Position numbers and translations under genes: made by a program
Part shown: positions 35,661-47,146 of the stretch, in pieces
How positions within the stretch are numbered: the first letter of the stretch is position 1
How the letters are laid out: every line of letters begins with the position of its first letter
Notes under the pieces: model-generated
Databases searched by the model: none
What the model was told of the DNA's origin: nothing
The model's input: the letters and a program-made list of their open reading frames with translations, nothing else
From: Neopestalotiopsis rosae
Lineage: Eukaryota; Ascomycota; Sordariomycetes; Amphisphaeriales; Sporocadaceae
NCBI GenBank assembly: GCA_023078685.1
Contig: JALGAS010000005.1
Coordinates: 186,001-250,000, forward strand
Length of the DNA stretch: 64,000 nucleotides
Direction: 5' to 3'

Positions 35661-36640
35661 TTTGTCGGTGGAGTTCGTGTCCCTTCGCCTCGATAGATAT
35701 TTTCTCAACCGTTATGATTTCAGCTGATGCCTCAAGCCGGCTGTCCGGCGGGCGTGGTCGTGCTTCGGGATTTCCTGGCTTGTTTTCGTTATTCCGGAAG
35801 CAATCGGTTCGAAGACGCGGTCAAAGTCGCAGAACGACGTTGAATTGTCGCACGTGTAAGCACAGATTGGGTAACCGTGCGTTTTTTCGAGTCGTTATGT
35901 GAGGGTTCTTGCGCCGACGGTCAATTCCTTTCCCAAAGACCCCTGTGCACAGAAATATGCCCGGACTGATATGAAGCTATCCCCAAATCCCAAAATTCTG
36001 GATAGGCCAAAATCGGAAAAAGTCAGCACCCGATTGCAGACCAGCTAGGTCCATAGGTAAAGGTGGACCTCAGTCCAAGGTTCCAGGCGGTACCTAAGGT
36101 ACCTACCCAGATCGAATTTCCACCCCGGAGAGTCGGCCGGCCGCTAAGAGGTAAGACCCCTGTTCGACCTCTCTAACGCCCCGATTCTCCCCGCTTGATT
36201 GGCTGCGATGATCAGCACTCAAAGTGCTGCCGACCCCACCATAGCAGCCCGTGAGACCTCTCAGAGGACCTTCGTAAGCGCCGAGTAACTGCAACTCGAT
36301 ATGCGCAGCTTGTTGGCTTGGACCCTTGGAGGGGCGAAGAGGTGGGCGAAGAGAGGCATGGCGAGCAGGGTAGGTAGACGCCCGTGGGATACTGTCACTG
36401 CTGACGAGGGGAGATCTCGGAGCTCTGCTTTTTCTTGATTTTTTTTTTTTTTTGGTCCTCTTCCTGCTGTTGGCTTTTACTGTCTGCAGATCATACGTTG
36501 TGATGCGCATGAGTTGTTGGTCGCCAAATACTTGAGCCTTGCTTGCGTCATTCACGTCCTTTGATCTGATTCATCATTGAGGCTTTCCTGCCTGTTGACT
36601 CTTCATACACACTGCGGCTTGCCTCCGGTTGGACCTCAAT
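35661..36640. other. Divergent intergenic region
   Basis: About 1 kb of promoter sequence between uS8m and the next gene. Contains an imperfect palindrome GGTACCTAAGGTACC at 36089-36103 and a run of 15 T at 36439-36453. No gene recognised. Confidence 0.5.
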
Positions 36641-38129
36641 ATGGCGGTCCGGCCAGGAGAAGAAAATGTAGCGACCCTGTGAGTGCACCAAAAGTAGAAG
36701 AGACTCTCGCGCAAAGCTATGTTGCGGCTGACTGGTACCTTGATCACAAACAGCTTCGGTGATGTGCACTATTTCTACGGACCACCGACTGAGAAACCGC
36801 GACACCACCGCTTCGACAAGGGATCCTATATCTATCTGTTTGAAAATGCTCACGAAAGGCGGGCGCGTGTAGAGATCGCAAACCAACCCGGTAGCGAGGA
36901 TCAAGATGCACTGGAAGGATGTAAGCAAGGGTGATTCCCGTTTCGCTTCAGAGTCTGCCTTATGCTTCTGTCTCTAACATGACTTGAGTGCAGTTCTGGA
37001 CTATACACGAGTGAGGTACTCATACAACCAACAAGTGATTGTGACTATCACGGTCGACGGCGTACATGGAGCCCCATTAGATCAGAGCCAGTGGCATCTG
37101 CCGACGTATGACCCCCGAAACGAGAACAAGTACCATTATAAGCTCCATTCTCTCGATATCTACTTTTGGACGCACGCCGATGCGCTCCAGTTTGTCAATG
37201 GCATCAGGAGAGTTCTTCCACCGGCCCAAGTCGAAGTGTTGGATGAGCCGGGCCCGCCGCCGGTCCAGACACACAGGGCCCATTCGCAGGACATGAATCC
37301 TCTGGTACAAAAGCTGGAGAGAGCTGCCATATCGGAGAGTTCTCGCGGGACACCAGCATCGGGACAGCAGGAAATGCCTTCTTTTGCGCCACCTCCACTG
37401 GCTGCTGTTCACGGGGCAAACGAACCGCCAGCACACTTCCAGCCAATGGCGTATAATCCAGCTGCTCCCGCAGCACCTGAACAGGTCAGACATCGCGAAA
37501 AGACGCCACCACCCATGGAGGACGATGGCTATGATCCTCTCAGAGCAGCAGTAGCAGGCGATCACGCGCCTCCTTACACACCCGGATATGGACCAAATGG
37601 CCCCTTGAGCCCTGGGTTCCCTGGACCACCACCCACTGGGGGCCATCCGGGCGTGACGAGTCCCGGATTCCCGCCGGCGCAGTTTGGCCATCTTCAACGA
37701 TCTGCCACTATGCCGGCTGCCGGTCTGGCATCGCCAGGTCTAGCCTCCCTGGGTCTGGCAAATCCTTATGGAGCTGGGTTCCCAGGCTCCCCCGGATTCT
37801 CTCCGCCCCCTCCGCCGCCACAGAACTCTCAAGCAACCACGCACGCTCGCCCAACACCGCCACCTCATACTCAGTCGCAGCCCGTGCAAAGCCCGGGTCT
37901 CCCGCCCGGTGGTTTCTCAAACTATAACTATAGCAATCCGCTCGGTGGAGGCATACCACAGAGCCCCGGATGGGATATCCACCAGCAGGCGTACCGACCG
38001 ACGGAGCATGAGCAGGCAGTCAAATACAAGCCCAAGCCAGAAGGGCGTAGCAAGCTTGGCGAGAACGCCGATAGGTTGGAGAGAGGCGTCACGGGCATGT
38101 TGAAGAAATTTGAAAAGAAGTTTGGGTAA
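36641..38129 (+). CDS. Conserved fungal protein with N-terminal globular domain and Pro/Gly-rich tail
   Basis: Three exons, 36641-36678, 36754-36920 and 36994-38129 (introns 75 and 73 nt), giving 446 residues. The start MAVRPGEENVATLFGDVHYFYG is restored by the first join. Residues 1 to about 125 form a compact, probably beta-rich domain (RFDKGSYIYLFENAHERRA, FLDYTRVRYSYN, YKLHSLDIYFWTHADALQF). The remainder is disordered, with Pro/Gly repeats such as SPGFPGPPPTGG and a run of seven prolines, then a basic amphipathic C-terminal helix LERGVTGMLKKFEKKFG that might contact membranes or partners. This architecture is common in Pezizomycotina as a hypothetical protein; I know no function. No signal peptide is seen. 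Long minus-strand frames in this region are shadows of the Pro-rich sequence. Confidence 0.85.
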
Positions 38130-41100
38130 AACAGATGAATGCCGCCTCGTCGTTTCATGATTATGCTAGGCGGCACATGATAATACTAGGTGGACTCTTA
38201 AACATAGCCGTGTCAAGAAAGATTTCTATCTTATCCATCTTGCCATATTAATATTTTGCAGATTCGATATACTGGTCCTGGTATCACTCCCATATTTTCA
38301 AAATATTTCAAGCTCGACGATGGGATGCCCTTGCAAGCTAAAATGATTGGTTTAGCTTTGTGATCTACAATCCCATTTATGCTATAGTGGCGAAGATACG
38401 ACCAGCTTGTCAAGAGGCACATCTTCCTACATATATTGCCATTTAATAGGCCCATTCTTGAACCCAAAGTTATATCAACTCCATTCCAATGAAACTATCA
38501 TTCTTCAAAGTGCCGCGATTGCCGAGCAGTACCGAGATGCGAGGCAGCCTGAAAGGTATCATGTCTCCCATGAAGGCAAGACGTTGTAATGACGTTCTCT
38601 GTGTATCGAAGTTCTCGGCTTTGGCGGCGGTCTGCATGGTCTTGCATAGATACCGTTTAAGATGTGGTCAGCCATTCTGGTTCAGATGTGTGGCACGACC
38701 GCATTTGCGTGCCGTCTCTGTCGTTGGGAGGCCTTTTGGCCTTGCTTGATCATATCTCAGGTAAAAGTAGCAATATATCCAAGGTAGGCTGACTTTCCAA
38801 AAATCAGCTACGTGCATATATGCAGTGCAGTGCCTATCGTCGTGGTTCGCATTGGAGGGTCTGGTCACACTACATAACTCAGATACTCAGTGTTTGTGTG
38901 TCCGTATAATTCGTACTTCTTATCAAATCAGATATGCATGTCAGCGGCGCATGTGCAAAGGGCGGAGACAAAACTCCCAAACTGTTGTGTTACCCCCTCC
39001 ACTCAAAAACTTGGGGTTCACACTTTCGCATCTTTTCTTTTTTCCTCCCTCTTCTCTTGCTCGTAACATGGAGGGTTTGCTGCAGGAGGACCCCGGCCTT
39101 TTGGCTGACGCGGTCAGATGCACGAACGAGCCTTGCCTCTGCTCCGCTGATTGTCTGACCTGACTCGGGCAAGACAACCGAGATCTGAAAGCTGGATATA
39201 CAGAGCAATAGCGCACTTACACAATAGTCAGGTAGAGTGCGTTGGACTTATTGATACTACTAGGCACCATGTGAGTGTTGAATGAGATGATTGCGCAGTT
39301 GGATTTTAGCCTTGCAGAAGTAAAATAACGTAAAAAGGACGGTATACAATCAAATTTGATCCATCTTCCCTATTCAGCCCTATCATATTCGGTCCGGGAC
39401 CGCGTATCTCGTTACCCTTTGTCTTCCGGAAACGCCACTGGGTTTGAAAGTAGACGGACAACTCCGTGCTTTCTACACTGGCTTGATAAGATGGAAAGAT
39501 ATGATAACAAGGATGAAAAGCTCTTTATATCCATCAATTGGCATATTTTACGAATTTCACGGAAAACAAATGTTGGGCCGTAGGTGAGTGGTCAGGTTCC
39601 TGATATGGTCTGAGACATGCTTCTGTGTCCCACTAATTGCCCACCCACACATCATGTTCCGACGGTCCCACTGAATGAGCTGCAGGTACGGAACAATCAT
39701 CCCTCGTTATTCAAGCTTGGGGTCCAACAAACAAAACATTTGGAGTTCAAGGTCTACCCATTGAATTCTATCAGTTTCCTCATAGACGCTTTGCACTACA
39801 ATGATGGTCAAACTACTGAATATGGGTTGAACCCGTGCGGGAGCGGTCATCAGGTTGGGGGAAAAAAAGAAAGGCACAGCCACTCCGTATTTCATCACCA
39901 GCCGCTTGCTTGCTAAGGATTTCCAGCTTCACTGCCTCATTCGAATTGTCGGTAAGGTTGTAAGCAAAACGCCGGCGTAGTCGGCGTGAGGCTTGCACCG
40001 CCGCCGAGGCTACGCACAGATCAGCCACAACTTGGCCCTCGAAATGATTTTCTTTTTCCTTCCTCCTCTTTCTCTAGCCGTGATATTTGCAATTGCAATT
40101 GCCATCTTCACTGAAGAACGTCGAAACAGCATACCCTCACCAACCTTTACATACGTAGTACCTAGGGACTGTAACATCGTTGCTCCATGCTGCCTCGACA
40201 TAAGCGCCAGGCTAATTGGTAGACTCGAGCGCCCGCAGGGACTTTCTAAGCAGGCTAATGTATCTAGCGGCTGCTTGAAATAGCAATCAGTGACCTCACC
40301 CTAACCTCTAGTAGGCCAGCGCGCCGTGATTGCGTCAGGGCCTCTGCCCGCCCGTTGTCACATTATATACTCATGATGCTCTTTTTTTGGTCACAGTTGG
40401 GTGTTTATGGAGTAGCACCTGGAGTTCCAGCCACAAGATTCACGCATTGAATTATGAAAAACTTGGACAAGTAGAGGCTGCGCGAACCCATCGCTTGGGA
40501 CATGAAGAGACCAAACATTGCAGCCACCTGCAAGGGTTTTTGCCGGGCCAGATATGGTTGGGTTCGGCTTGTCTTATTACTGCGAGTCGGCTTCTCGGAT
40601 GTCGACACAGTAAAAAAGATTAAATGGAGCACTCAGTTACGTAGGCTGACCACGAGTAGCTTTGGCGTACAAAAAAAAGGTACGGAGTACTTGTCGTATT
40701 TGATGCTGGATTCCCATGTACTGACTATGTGTGTGTGCACATGATATTAGATGTACCGTAGCGACAACAAGCAAGAGAAGGTTGAAGTATATCATCGCTG
40801 CAATCGAAGGAATCCCATCGTGATCGACATGTGCTCTCCTCCAAGCGAGCGATTGCACTGGAGCTGGGTCTGCAGTTGTTGTTGTCGCTCGGTTGTCCCA
40901 CTGCAATGGGCCTAACTAATCCCCTTCAACGACGGCAATGCAGGGGTTCTTTACAGATGGCCTGCAGCAACGGACATGCCTCCCTGCTGATGTCCATTGA
41001 ATGTCCCCTCTCTCACATACGGGTATCCCTCCATTCATCAATGTCCCTCCATCCCCGACCACCTTGGAGGAGAGAGGTACCTTGGCAAAGCTTGGAGGGA

Positions 41101-42330
41101 AGAAGGCATCAATCAAATCGATCTGGGCACTGCCATTTGTCACGAGCCGACATGGACCAAAATCTGACATTGGTTTCCCCGTCCACGTAACAATACATTT
41201 TTACTCACCTGGGGCACTCGCTCATACGCCCGATGGTTGGGGTTACCCTAGCTGAATTCCCAGCGCTTCTTTTTCTGAGTCTGTGTTAATCCTTCCTCTT
41301 CCTTAAGTCAACCTCCATCCGACCATTCAATCCATCCCATCCAAGCCAATGTTTTTTATTCTCCTTCACGCGCGCCGTTTCCATTCATAGGGTTTCCGCC
41401 TGTCGTAGATCAAAGGGTCCAGTCAAAGGCAGCAAACCACGTCCGAGCTTGCCGGATCCTCTCTCATACTACTGCGTTTATCATTCATCAGCATCCATCC
41501 AGCACAGCGCTAACTAAACAATCACAACGTGCTGCCAACCTAATAACTACGCCCCCGCGCAGCCTCGATCGGCTAACTGGCTTGGTCCGAAATCCAACCC
41601 CACGGCCCTAACCTAAGTGGACTGGCAAGTGCTGAAGCTCAAAGAAGAAGATCCGTCTGGAACAGCGACCAGTCAATGTCAATACCTTGAGCACATAGGT
41701 TTTTTTACCTACATCACCTACCCTACCTGCCTTACTTGCACACCTGCATCATCCGTCTGTCAGAGCAGCTGCAACTCTTTCTCAGATAATTTCAACGTCG
41801 TCAGGTTCAGGATAGGCGTTCGCCGGCTTTATATACGCTCTATACTCTGTACAAGCCTAGGCCAAGCAGGCAGACACCCGGTGTCCACGTCACATCGTCC
41901 AGCTCAGCACCGCGAGAGAAAACAAGAATCGGGGGAAGAGGTCTGCGGACCGCAGCAGCCGCGCCAAGGTATTGGATCGACTGCAATTGATCAACGTCGA
42001 CTACGCAGCCCACAAGCCTCAATTCCTCTGCGCATCTTTGCTCTTTTCCTCTTTTGCCTCTCTTTGATCTCAACTAGAGGCCACTGCCGCATTGTCCAGG
42101 CTCCAAGTAGCTGTATACGATCCTGGTCCTCGCAAAGGGCTGTTTGGTGCTTCGTAATTATGCGATAAGCCATTTGCCTTGCCTCAAGAGACCATTTGGT
42201 TCGACTATTGTCTCGACTTGCTTCTTCCACGACATTCAGCAATTAGGCGAGCAGCTCTGTGCACGCGTTCTGCGTTATACTTTTACAACACACCAATAGT
42301 CGCTCGTTCGCAATATATACACTTCACAGT
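38130..42330. other. 4.2-kb gene-free stretch
   Basis: The longest stretch without a supportable gene. Open frames on both strands are short, lack conserved motifs and often start at non-ATG codons (for example 39993-40283 and 41617-42168). The last kilobase (about 41250-42330) is C/T-rich with many CATCC/CCTACC-like runs and resembles a long fungal promoter/leader of the downstream gene. No transposon ends or long repeats were noticed. Confidence 0.5.
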
Positions 42331-43776
42331 ATGCATCTACCGTACCGGATAGCGGAAACGGCCCGCTCGCATCACAGCAAACTCAATCTGCGAGATGCGC
42401 AAGATACCAGCGGTGCTCCCTCGACTCCAGTCATCATTGTATGATTCTACCCACCCATCGCCCGTTGCCCTGGTTGGCAATTGAACTGACTTTCTGTGTC
42501 CTAGGTCGCATCTGTCTTTGCCGCATTCGTCGTTTGCGGAGCCATCGTCTACGCTTACTCCAAGAATCGTCAGCAGAAGAAGAGGCAGGGAAAAGGCCCC
42601 CGTTATGAACAAGCGAACAACCATGATGATAATGGGGTTCCATCTAGCCGTCGAAATGCTGGCGCAAGGAATAATAACTCGACAAATCGCAACGAAAATA
42701 TGACGTCCAATGTGCAACGAAATGTATCCATACGCTCTATCATGACGCTGCCAGCATATTCACCTGGCGCCAGCGCAGGTGAGCAAGTGCTTGGCCGAGA
42801 GGGTGATCGAGACGGTGTCGATATTGTTGTGGAACATCCTACGGAAGAGGAGCATGAGGCTCTGCGCGACGAAGAGATGGAAACCATGTACCAGATACGC
42901 GAAGCCAGGCGCCAACGAATTACTGCCCAGGCCGAGACCAGGCAACTACGCGACGAGGCTAGGCGACGAGGCGACCACGTTGCTCTGAGAGAGCTGAGAG
43001 AAATATCGAGAGCCAGGGCGGCCAGTTCGTCCAATGCGAGCAATGAATTGCGCGAACACCAGGCGCAAATTAAACAACAACGTGCACGAGCAGTATCCAG
43101 TGTTAGTTATGAGGGTCTGGGTGTGGCAAGACACGATGGTTCAAGGCTTCGTGCCAACAGTCAAGAGAGTGACAGAGTCCAGCTGCTCTCAGATGCCGCC
43201 AGTATTTCCCTGTCGACTAGATCCCCATCGGCACTGTCGTCACATCGGAGAGATCGAAGTGCCAGCTCAGTCTTGAGTTTCGACAGTTCGCGCGACCTGC
43301 CGTCTCCTGGGCTCCCAAGGTCGGGCGCAACGACTCCAAGGAGATTGTCGACACAGCATGACGGAGGTACTGCTGGCTCGAGCCCCGAAATCATCACAGA
43401 GGCAGACCTAGGCGAAATCGGGTTGCCTCCTCCAACTTACGACGATGTTAGCCTCGACGATACACGCTCCGGAGCCACTACACCCGTTCATTTCAACGAG
43501 CCGCCGCCCGACTACTCTTCTGGCCCATCACAAGAGCGTGATCGAAGGTTGAGTGCTCAAGTAGCAGACATGGTTGATAATGTGGCGCCTGATGGGGACC
43601 TGGGTGGCAGAGCTTCGTCACATAGGCGCTCGCGGGACTCGTCCTCAGAATCGTCGTCGAGACCTGTGCCATTCCCGCGATTGCCGAGTCTGAGTTTTGA
43701 TGAGATTCCCCAAATCATAGTTGAGCCATCAAGTGCCTACCCACGGGATGAGTCGAGAGAACGCAGCTTTCGGTGA
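42331..43776 (+). CDS. Single-pass membrane protein with long disordered cytosolic tail
   Basis: Two exons, 42331-42438 and 42505-43776 (66-nt intron), giving 459 residues. After about 30 polar residues, the splice joins TPVII to VASVFAAFVVCGAIVYAYSK, forming one clean transmembrane helix (about 33-55) followed by KNRQQKKRQGK, a basic stop-transfer cluster placing the C terminus in the cytosol. A charged helical/coiled-coil region follows (about 145-230, EEHEALRDEEMETMYQIREARRQR) and then a long S/R/P-rich tail with PPPTYDDVSLDD and PPPDYSS, which resemble PY-type motifs bound by WW domains of Rsp5-like ubiquitin ligases or arrestin adaptors. There is no N-terminal signal peptide. I do not recognise the family; a trafficking-adaptor role is only inferred from the PY-like motifs. 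Confidence 0.8.
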
Positions 43777-44760
43777 CCGAAATTGAAATCTTTCAATGTG
43801 GCATAGGTCGCCAAAGCCGTCTCACTTGTTTTATGATACCCATGGCCAGTAAAACGTTGTTTTTCAGGCATTGTTCTATAAAGCGCATGTACGCTTACAA
43901 TCTACCTTTCAAGCACGAACCTCCACCGATGTACTGGAAAATACTCCTGCTGCCAGGTTCATGTCATTATAATACGATGAAATTGGAGATTTTGTCACGA
44001 GATGAAACGAAGGACGAAACAAAGAATCATTTTATCTGTATCTTAGCAGAGGCGTCTCGGGCGAAATCTGATTGCTTCTTGGATATAATATAATGCGACA
44101 CATTGATGCATATATATAATTGAGTATTGTAGCTAACAATATTCCAACTACTTGACTGAAATTGATGTTCAAATATTACATGCTGGTTGTTTGCATGTAT
44201 ATGACTGCGCCGACTGTTGCATCACAGTTGTATTTACGTGTCTCTGAAACTCTATCGGCGCTACTCCACAAACATGATGAGGCGAAATGAAGTGCCATTG
44301 GGCCAATAATGTTTTGTATTCTTGTTTTAAAGATGTATTACATGGCAGCTTGGATTTGCCTGTTTGCCTGGAGCATTCCATTTCGTCGCTGCAGAGGGAT
44401 TCTCAAGGCATGGAGTATAACATGTGGCGAGGCATCGGCCACCGCATGCGGGCGAGACATTGCCGGATCTGGAACGACGATCCTGAGTTGCACCTTTTCA
44501 TTGGACAAGAGTTGAAACAAGCAAACACACAAGGATCGAGATCCTGAACACCATCCCATCCGAGACGATTCCATTGTTTGTTTCTCCAATACAATACAGC
44601 ATAAACTTTTCCAAATTCTCCTGTTTGTGATCAAGTCTCGGCGCTTTTTCGAAAAACGAAAAGGTTGCATGTATTTTGCACTTGGGGAAGATCCTGGATC
44701 TGGTATGTTGATCGCTACCAATCCAAATTGCTTGAAGCCCATTCCATCCAATGCAACAAC
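43777..44760. other. Intergenic region, nothing recognised
   Basis: About 1 kb between two plus-strand genes; A/T-rich between 44050 and 44250. Presumably 3' UTR and promoter. No gene recognised. Confidence 0.5.
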
Positions 44761-45930
44761 ATGACCAAGTTCTCCCTAGGACGACTGGAGCCAGGAGACT
44801 GCAAGAAGTGGCACAGCTTCCGCAACAAGCATCGGTCACGGCCGGTGTATCAATTCAATGACTTGGTCGAATTGGAAGCCAATAGACTTCGTATGAACAA
44901 GTCGGGACTCAAATTCAGCAATGTCTCCCATGACAGCGCTGGTATTGGGATTGACTCATTCCTGTTACAAGCACGACTTCACATCAAGAAAGGGTGGCAG
45001 GAGCTGGGCATCTGGGGACCTCATTTCGAAGTTCTCATGGCAGATAGTAGTCCTGAGAATGCGGAAAAGAATGAATGCAGGCACGAGGCAAGCTGGCTAC
45101 TTTCTCTGGAAGAGGACTCAAACATGGATGTATTCAACAAAAGCCGGCCCGCGAATGTATTCATGCACCAGGTGAACATTACCAGTAAAATGCTTCTGAG
45201 CGAGTTGCCAAGCAGATTGGGTAGCGATTTCACCAAAGATCTCCTCGCCATAAGGCCCATCGCCTACCAACTGGTTAGAAGCCAGTGGGAGGATAGACGC
45301 ATATGGATCAACTTCTGGGGAGAATTACCCGGAAACCTCTGGGCGCACGAAATAGCGACCGAATACTGGTACAGCAACGACAGTCCACAAAATCTCAAGT
45401 ACCATATTGTGCCTCGGAAACAGACCAGGAAAAGGTGCATGGAATCCTATCGTCGAAGGGTGAGGAAGCTTCGACGGAGAGTACGCTGGACACAAACGAC
45501 AGGCCCAGATGACTCTGATTGCCAGAGTGATGACACGATGAGCTCAAGCAATTTGGAGTCTGAAGAGCACGATACCAATCTGTACACATGGGGCTGGAAA
45601 CTGCACGCGGATATGATGCATAGACAAGAAAGCATGGCCTTGAGATCTCCTAGACGCACTGCCAGTAACTCGGAGGTTCAAGCACCACATACATTGGATG
45701 AATCGCATTGGGTAGAGAAAGCGATGAAGCCTATGCTAGGATTAAAAGCCAAGTCGTTGTCAGACGAAGTTGCAGGTGGTTTTCGGGTTTCCATGTGCTT
45801 GGGCGACAATTGCGCGGCGCACACTTCTTTCCAAGAAGATCAGAGGAATAATGAATATCCAACAAGAATGTCATGGGAGATGATGCCGGGGATATTTCCC
45901 GGTGACTGGGAGCAGTATCTTACTTGCTAG
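44761..45930 (+). CDS. Unrecognised 389-residue protein
   Basis: Intronless frame from ATG 44761 (MTKFSLGRLEPGDCKKWH); the longer frame begins with TTG at 44665. The sequence is well-composed and soluble-looking, with many aromatic and charged residues (QARLHIKKGWQELGIWGPHF, WEDRRIWINFWGELPGNLW), a basic stretch RRRVRKLRRRVRW near 270 and an acidic segment DDSDCQSDDTMSSSNLESEE after it. Ten Trp-rich positions and no membrane segment suggest a folded intracellular protein. I cannot link it to a known family, and it carries no enzyme motif I recognise. Codon use looks ordinary for the window. Possibly a lineage-restricted gene. Confidence 0.65.
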   Translation: MTKFSLGRLEPGDCKKWHSFRNKHRSRPVYQFNDLVELEANRLRMNKSGLKFSNVSHDSAGIGIDSFLLQARLHIKKGWQELGIWGPHFEVLMADSSPENAEKNECRHEASWLLSLEEDSNMDVFNKSRPANVFMHQVNITSKMLLSELPSRLGSDFTKDLLAIRPIAYQLVRSQWEDRRIWINFWGELPGNLWAHEIATEYWYSNDSPQNLKYHIVPRKQTRKRCMESYRRRVRKLRRRVRWTQTTGPDDSDCQSDDTMSSSNLESEEHDTNLYTWGWKLHADMMHRQESMALRSPRRTASNSEVQAPHTLDESHWVEKAMKPMLGLKAKSLSDEVAGGFRVSMCLGDNCAAHTSFQEDQRNNEYPTRMSWEMMPGIFPGDWEQYLTC

Positions 45931-46053
45931 CAAAGCAATATCGCAAATTCGTGATTCACTTGTATGAGTAGTTTACTATAATACAATCAGGGTCAATTCT
46001 TCCTCGACGCATTTCTAGTATTTCCCAATTATTACGCAACATGTCCTTCTCAG

Positions 46054-46624
46054 CTATTCCTTTTTCTGGGACGACCTTTCGACTTCTTCTTTCAAGTCCT
46101 GGTTAAACGTCTGCCAGTTCTCCAGAGTCGAGTTGCTAAAACTCCATCCCGGTCTCATAAGGAACGATAAGAGACCCCTGAATTCTTCCGTTTGTGTGAA
46201 GGTGGTGCCACCGGCAGTCTTTGTGCTCGGTGCGAAACGAAATTCGTGTATGCCAGAGAATATTGGCTCCAATTTGCCCTCCCATTGGAATCGTGTTGCC
46301 GAGTTATCCTGGTAGCCGACTATTTCAGTCTTGTGAACTCTATCAGGGCACGTGTAGGACTAATTACCAGTACAAGTGGTTGAAATTTCATAGAACCAAG
46401 ATCGACTTGTAGCTTGTCTCCAGCCTTTAGACTGTCGGGTTTGGTTTCAGAATCTGCGGGCGTGAGGGTCCATTTGGACCATTCCTTGTAACGCGAAAAG
46501 TTCATAAACTAATGTATGGTTTAATTACGCGGTCTACGAGTGGAAAGAGTGAACGTTCACTGACCACAGATCGCACAGCCTCGGGAGATGCTTGAATCTC
46601 CACCTCTGCAGATATCGTAACCAT
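46054..46624 (-). CDS. SRPBCC (START-like/polyketide-cyclase) fold protein
   Basis: Three exons, 46624-46565, 46508-46368 and 46329-46054, giving 158 residues. The reading VTISAEVEIQASPEAVRSV joined to FMNFSRYKEWSKWTL is the classical start of an SRPBCC domain; GDKLQVDLGSMKFQPLVL, then TEIVGYQDNSATRFQWEGKL, and the C-terminal helix GWSFSNSTLENWQTFNQDLKEEVE complete the fold. These small hydrophobic-pocket proteins bind lipids or other hydrophobic ligands; some act as cyclases, but no catalytic signature is visible. No signal peptide. The second intron (46330-46367) is only 38 nt, shorter than usual for fungi, but the join preserves frame and fold. Confidence 0.75.
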
Positions 46625-47146
46625 GATGGCGGGTGTTGATGTGAAAGGTAGACACAGAATTTGTTGTATTTTGTATAGGTCCAGAGACAAATGATCGGAG
46701 TGATGGCAGGTGTTTCTTTTTGTCAAATGCTGAATGCAGAGATTGTCTTCTTGGTTAGGAGTAAGATCTGGAACGAGATGAGTTTGTCTACTTGAGAACC
46801 ACGTTCTTTATATCTTTATTTTCCAATACATTTTCCCATCTCAGCTGGAATCATCTCGAGCGACTAGCATCTCGGCTGCTATGTATTACGGAACGTATTC
46901 AAGCCGATTCGAGCGCCACCGTCCCTCGTGATTGGCCGCCCTTAGAGCAGAGGACGCCCGGAGAGTTTCCACTCTACGCCGACTATCGAGGCACAGCACT
47001 AAGGTTACAGAAGCACTAGGCCGAATATAGTATTTGTATGTCTTGGCATGATTTTAGGATCGCAGATGGGCGTCGTTAGAGTGTGTCACCCCTCAATCTG
47101 ACAACGGGTATCAACGTCTGTTGCTTGTCGGCCCAGGGCCTCAGAG
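46625..47146. other. Divergent intergenic region
   Basis: 522 nt between divergent genes; promoter sequence presumed, no element recognised. Confidence 0.5.

Noticed and set aside
36089..36103. GGTACC inverted repeat as an operator
   Set aside because: Similar TAGGTACC words are common in fungal intergenic DNA; no link to a regulator is visible.
39993..40283. 96-codon frame with a hydrophobic segment
   Set aside because: No conserved motif, uncertain start, and no splice context; not supportable as a gene.
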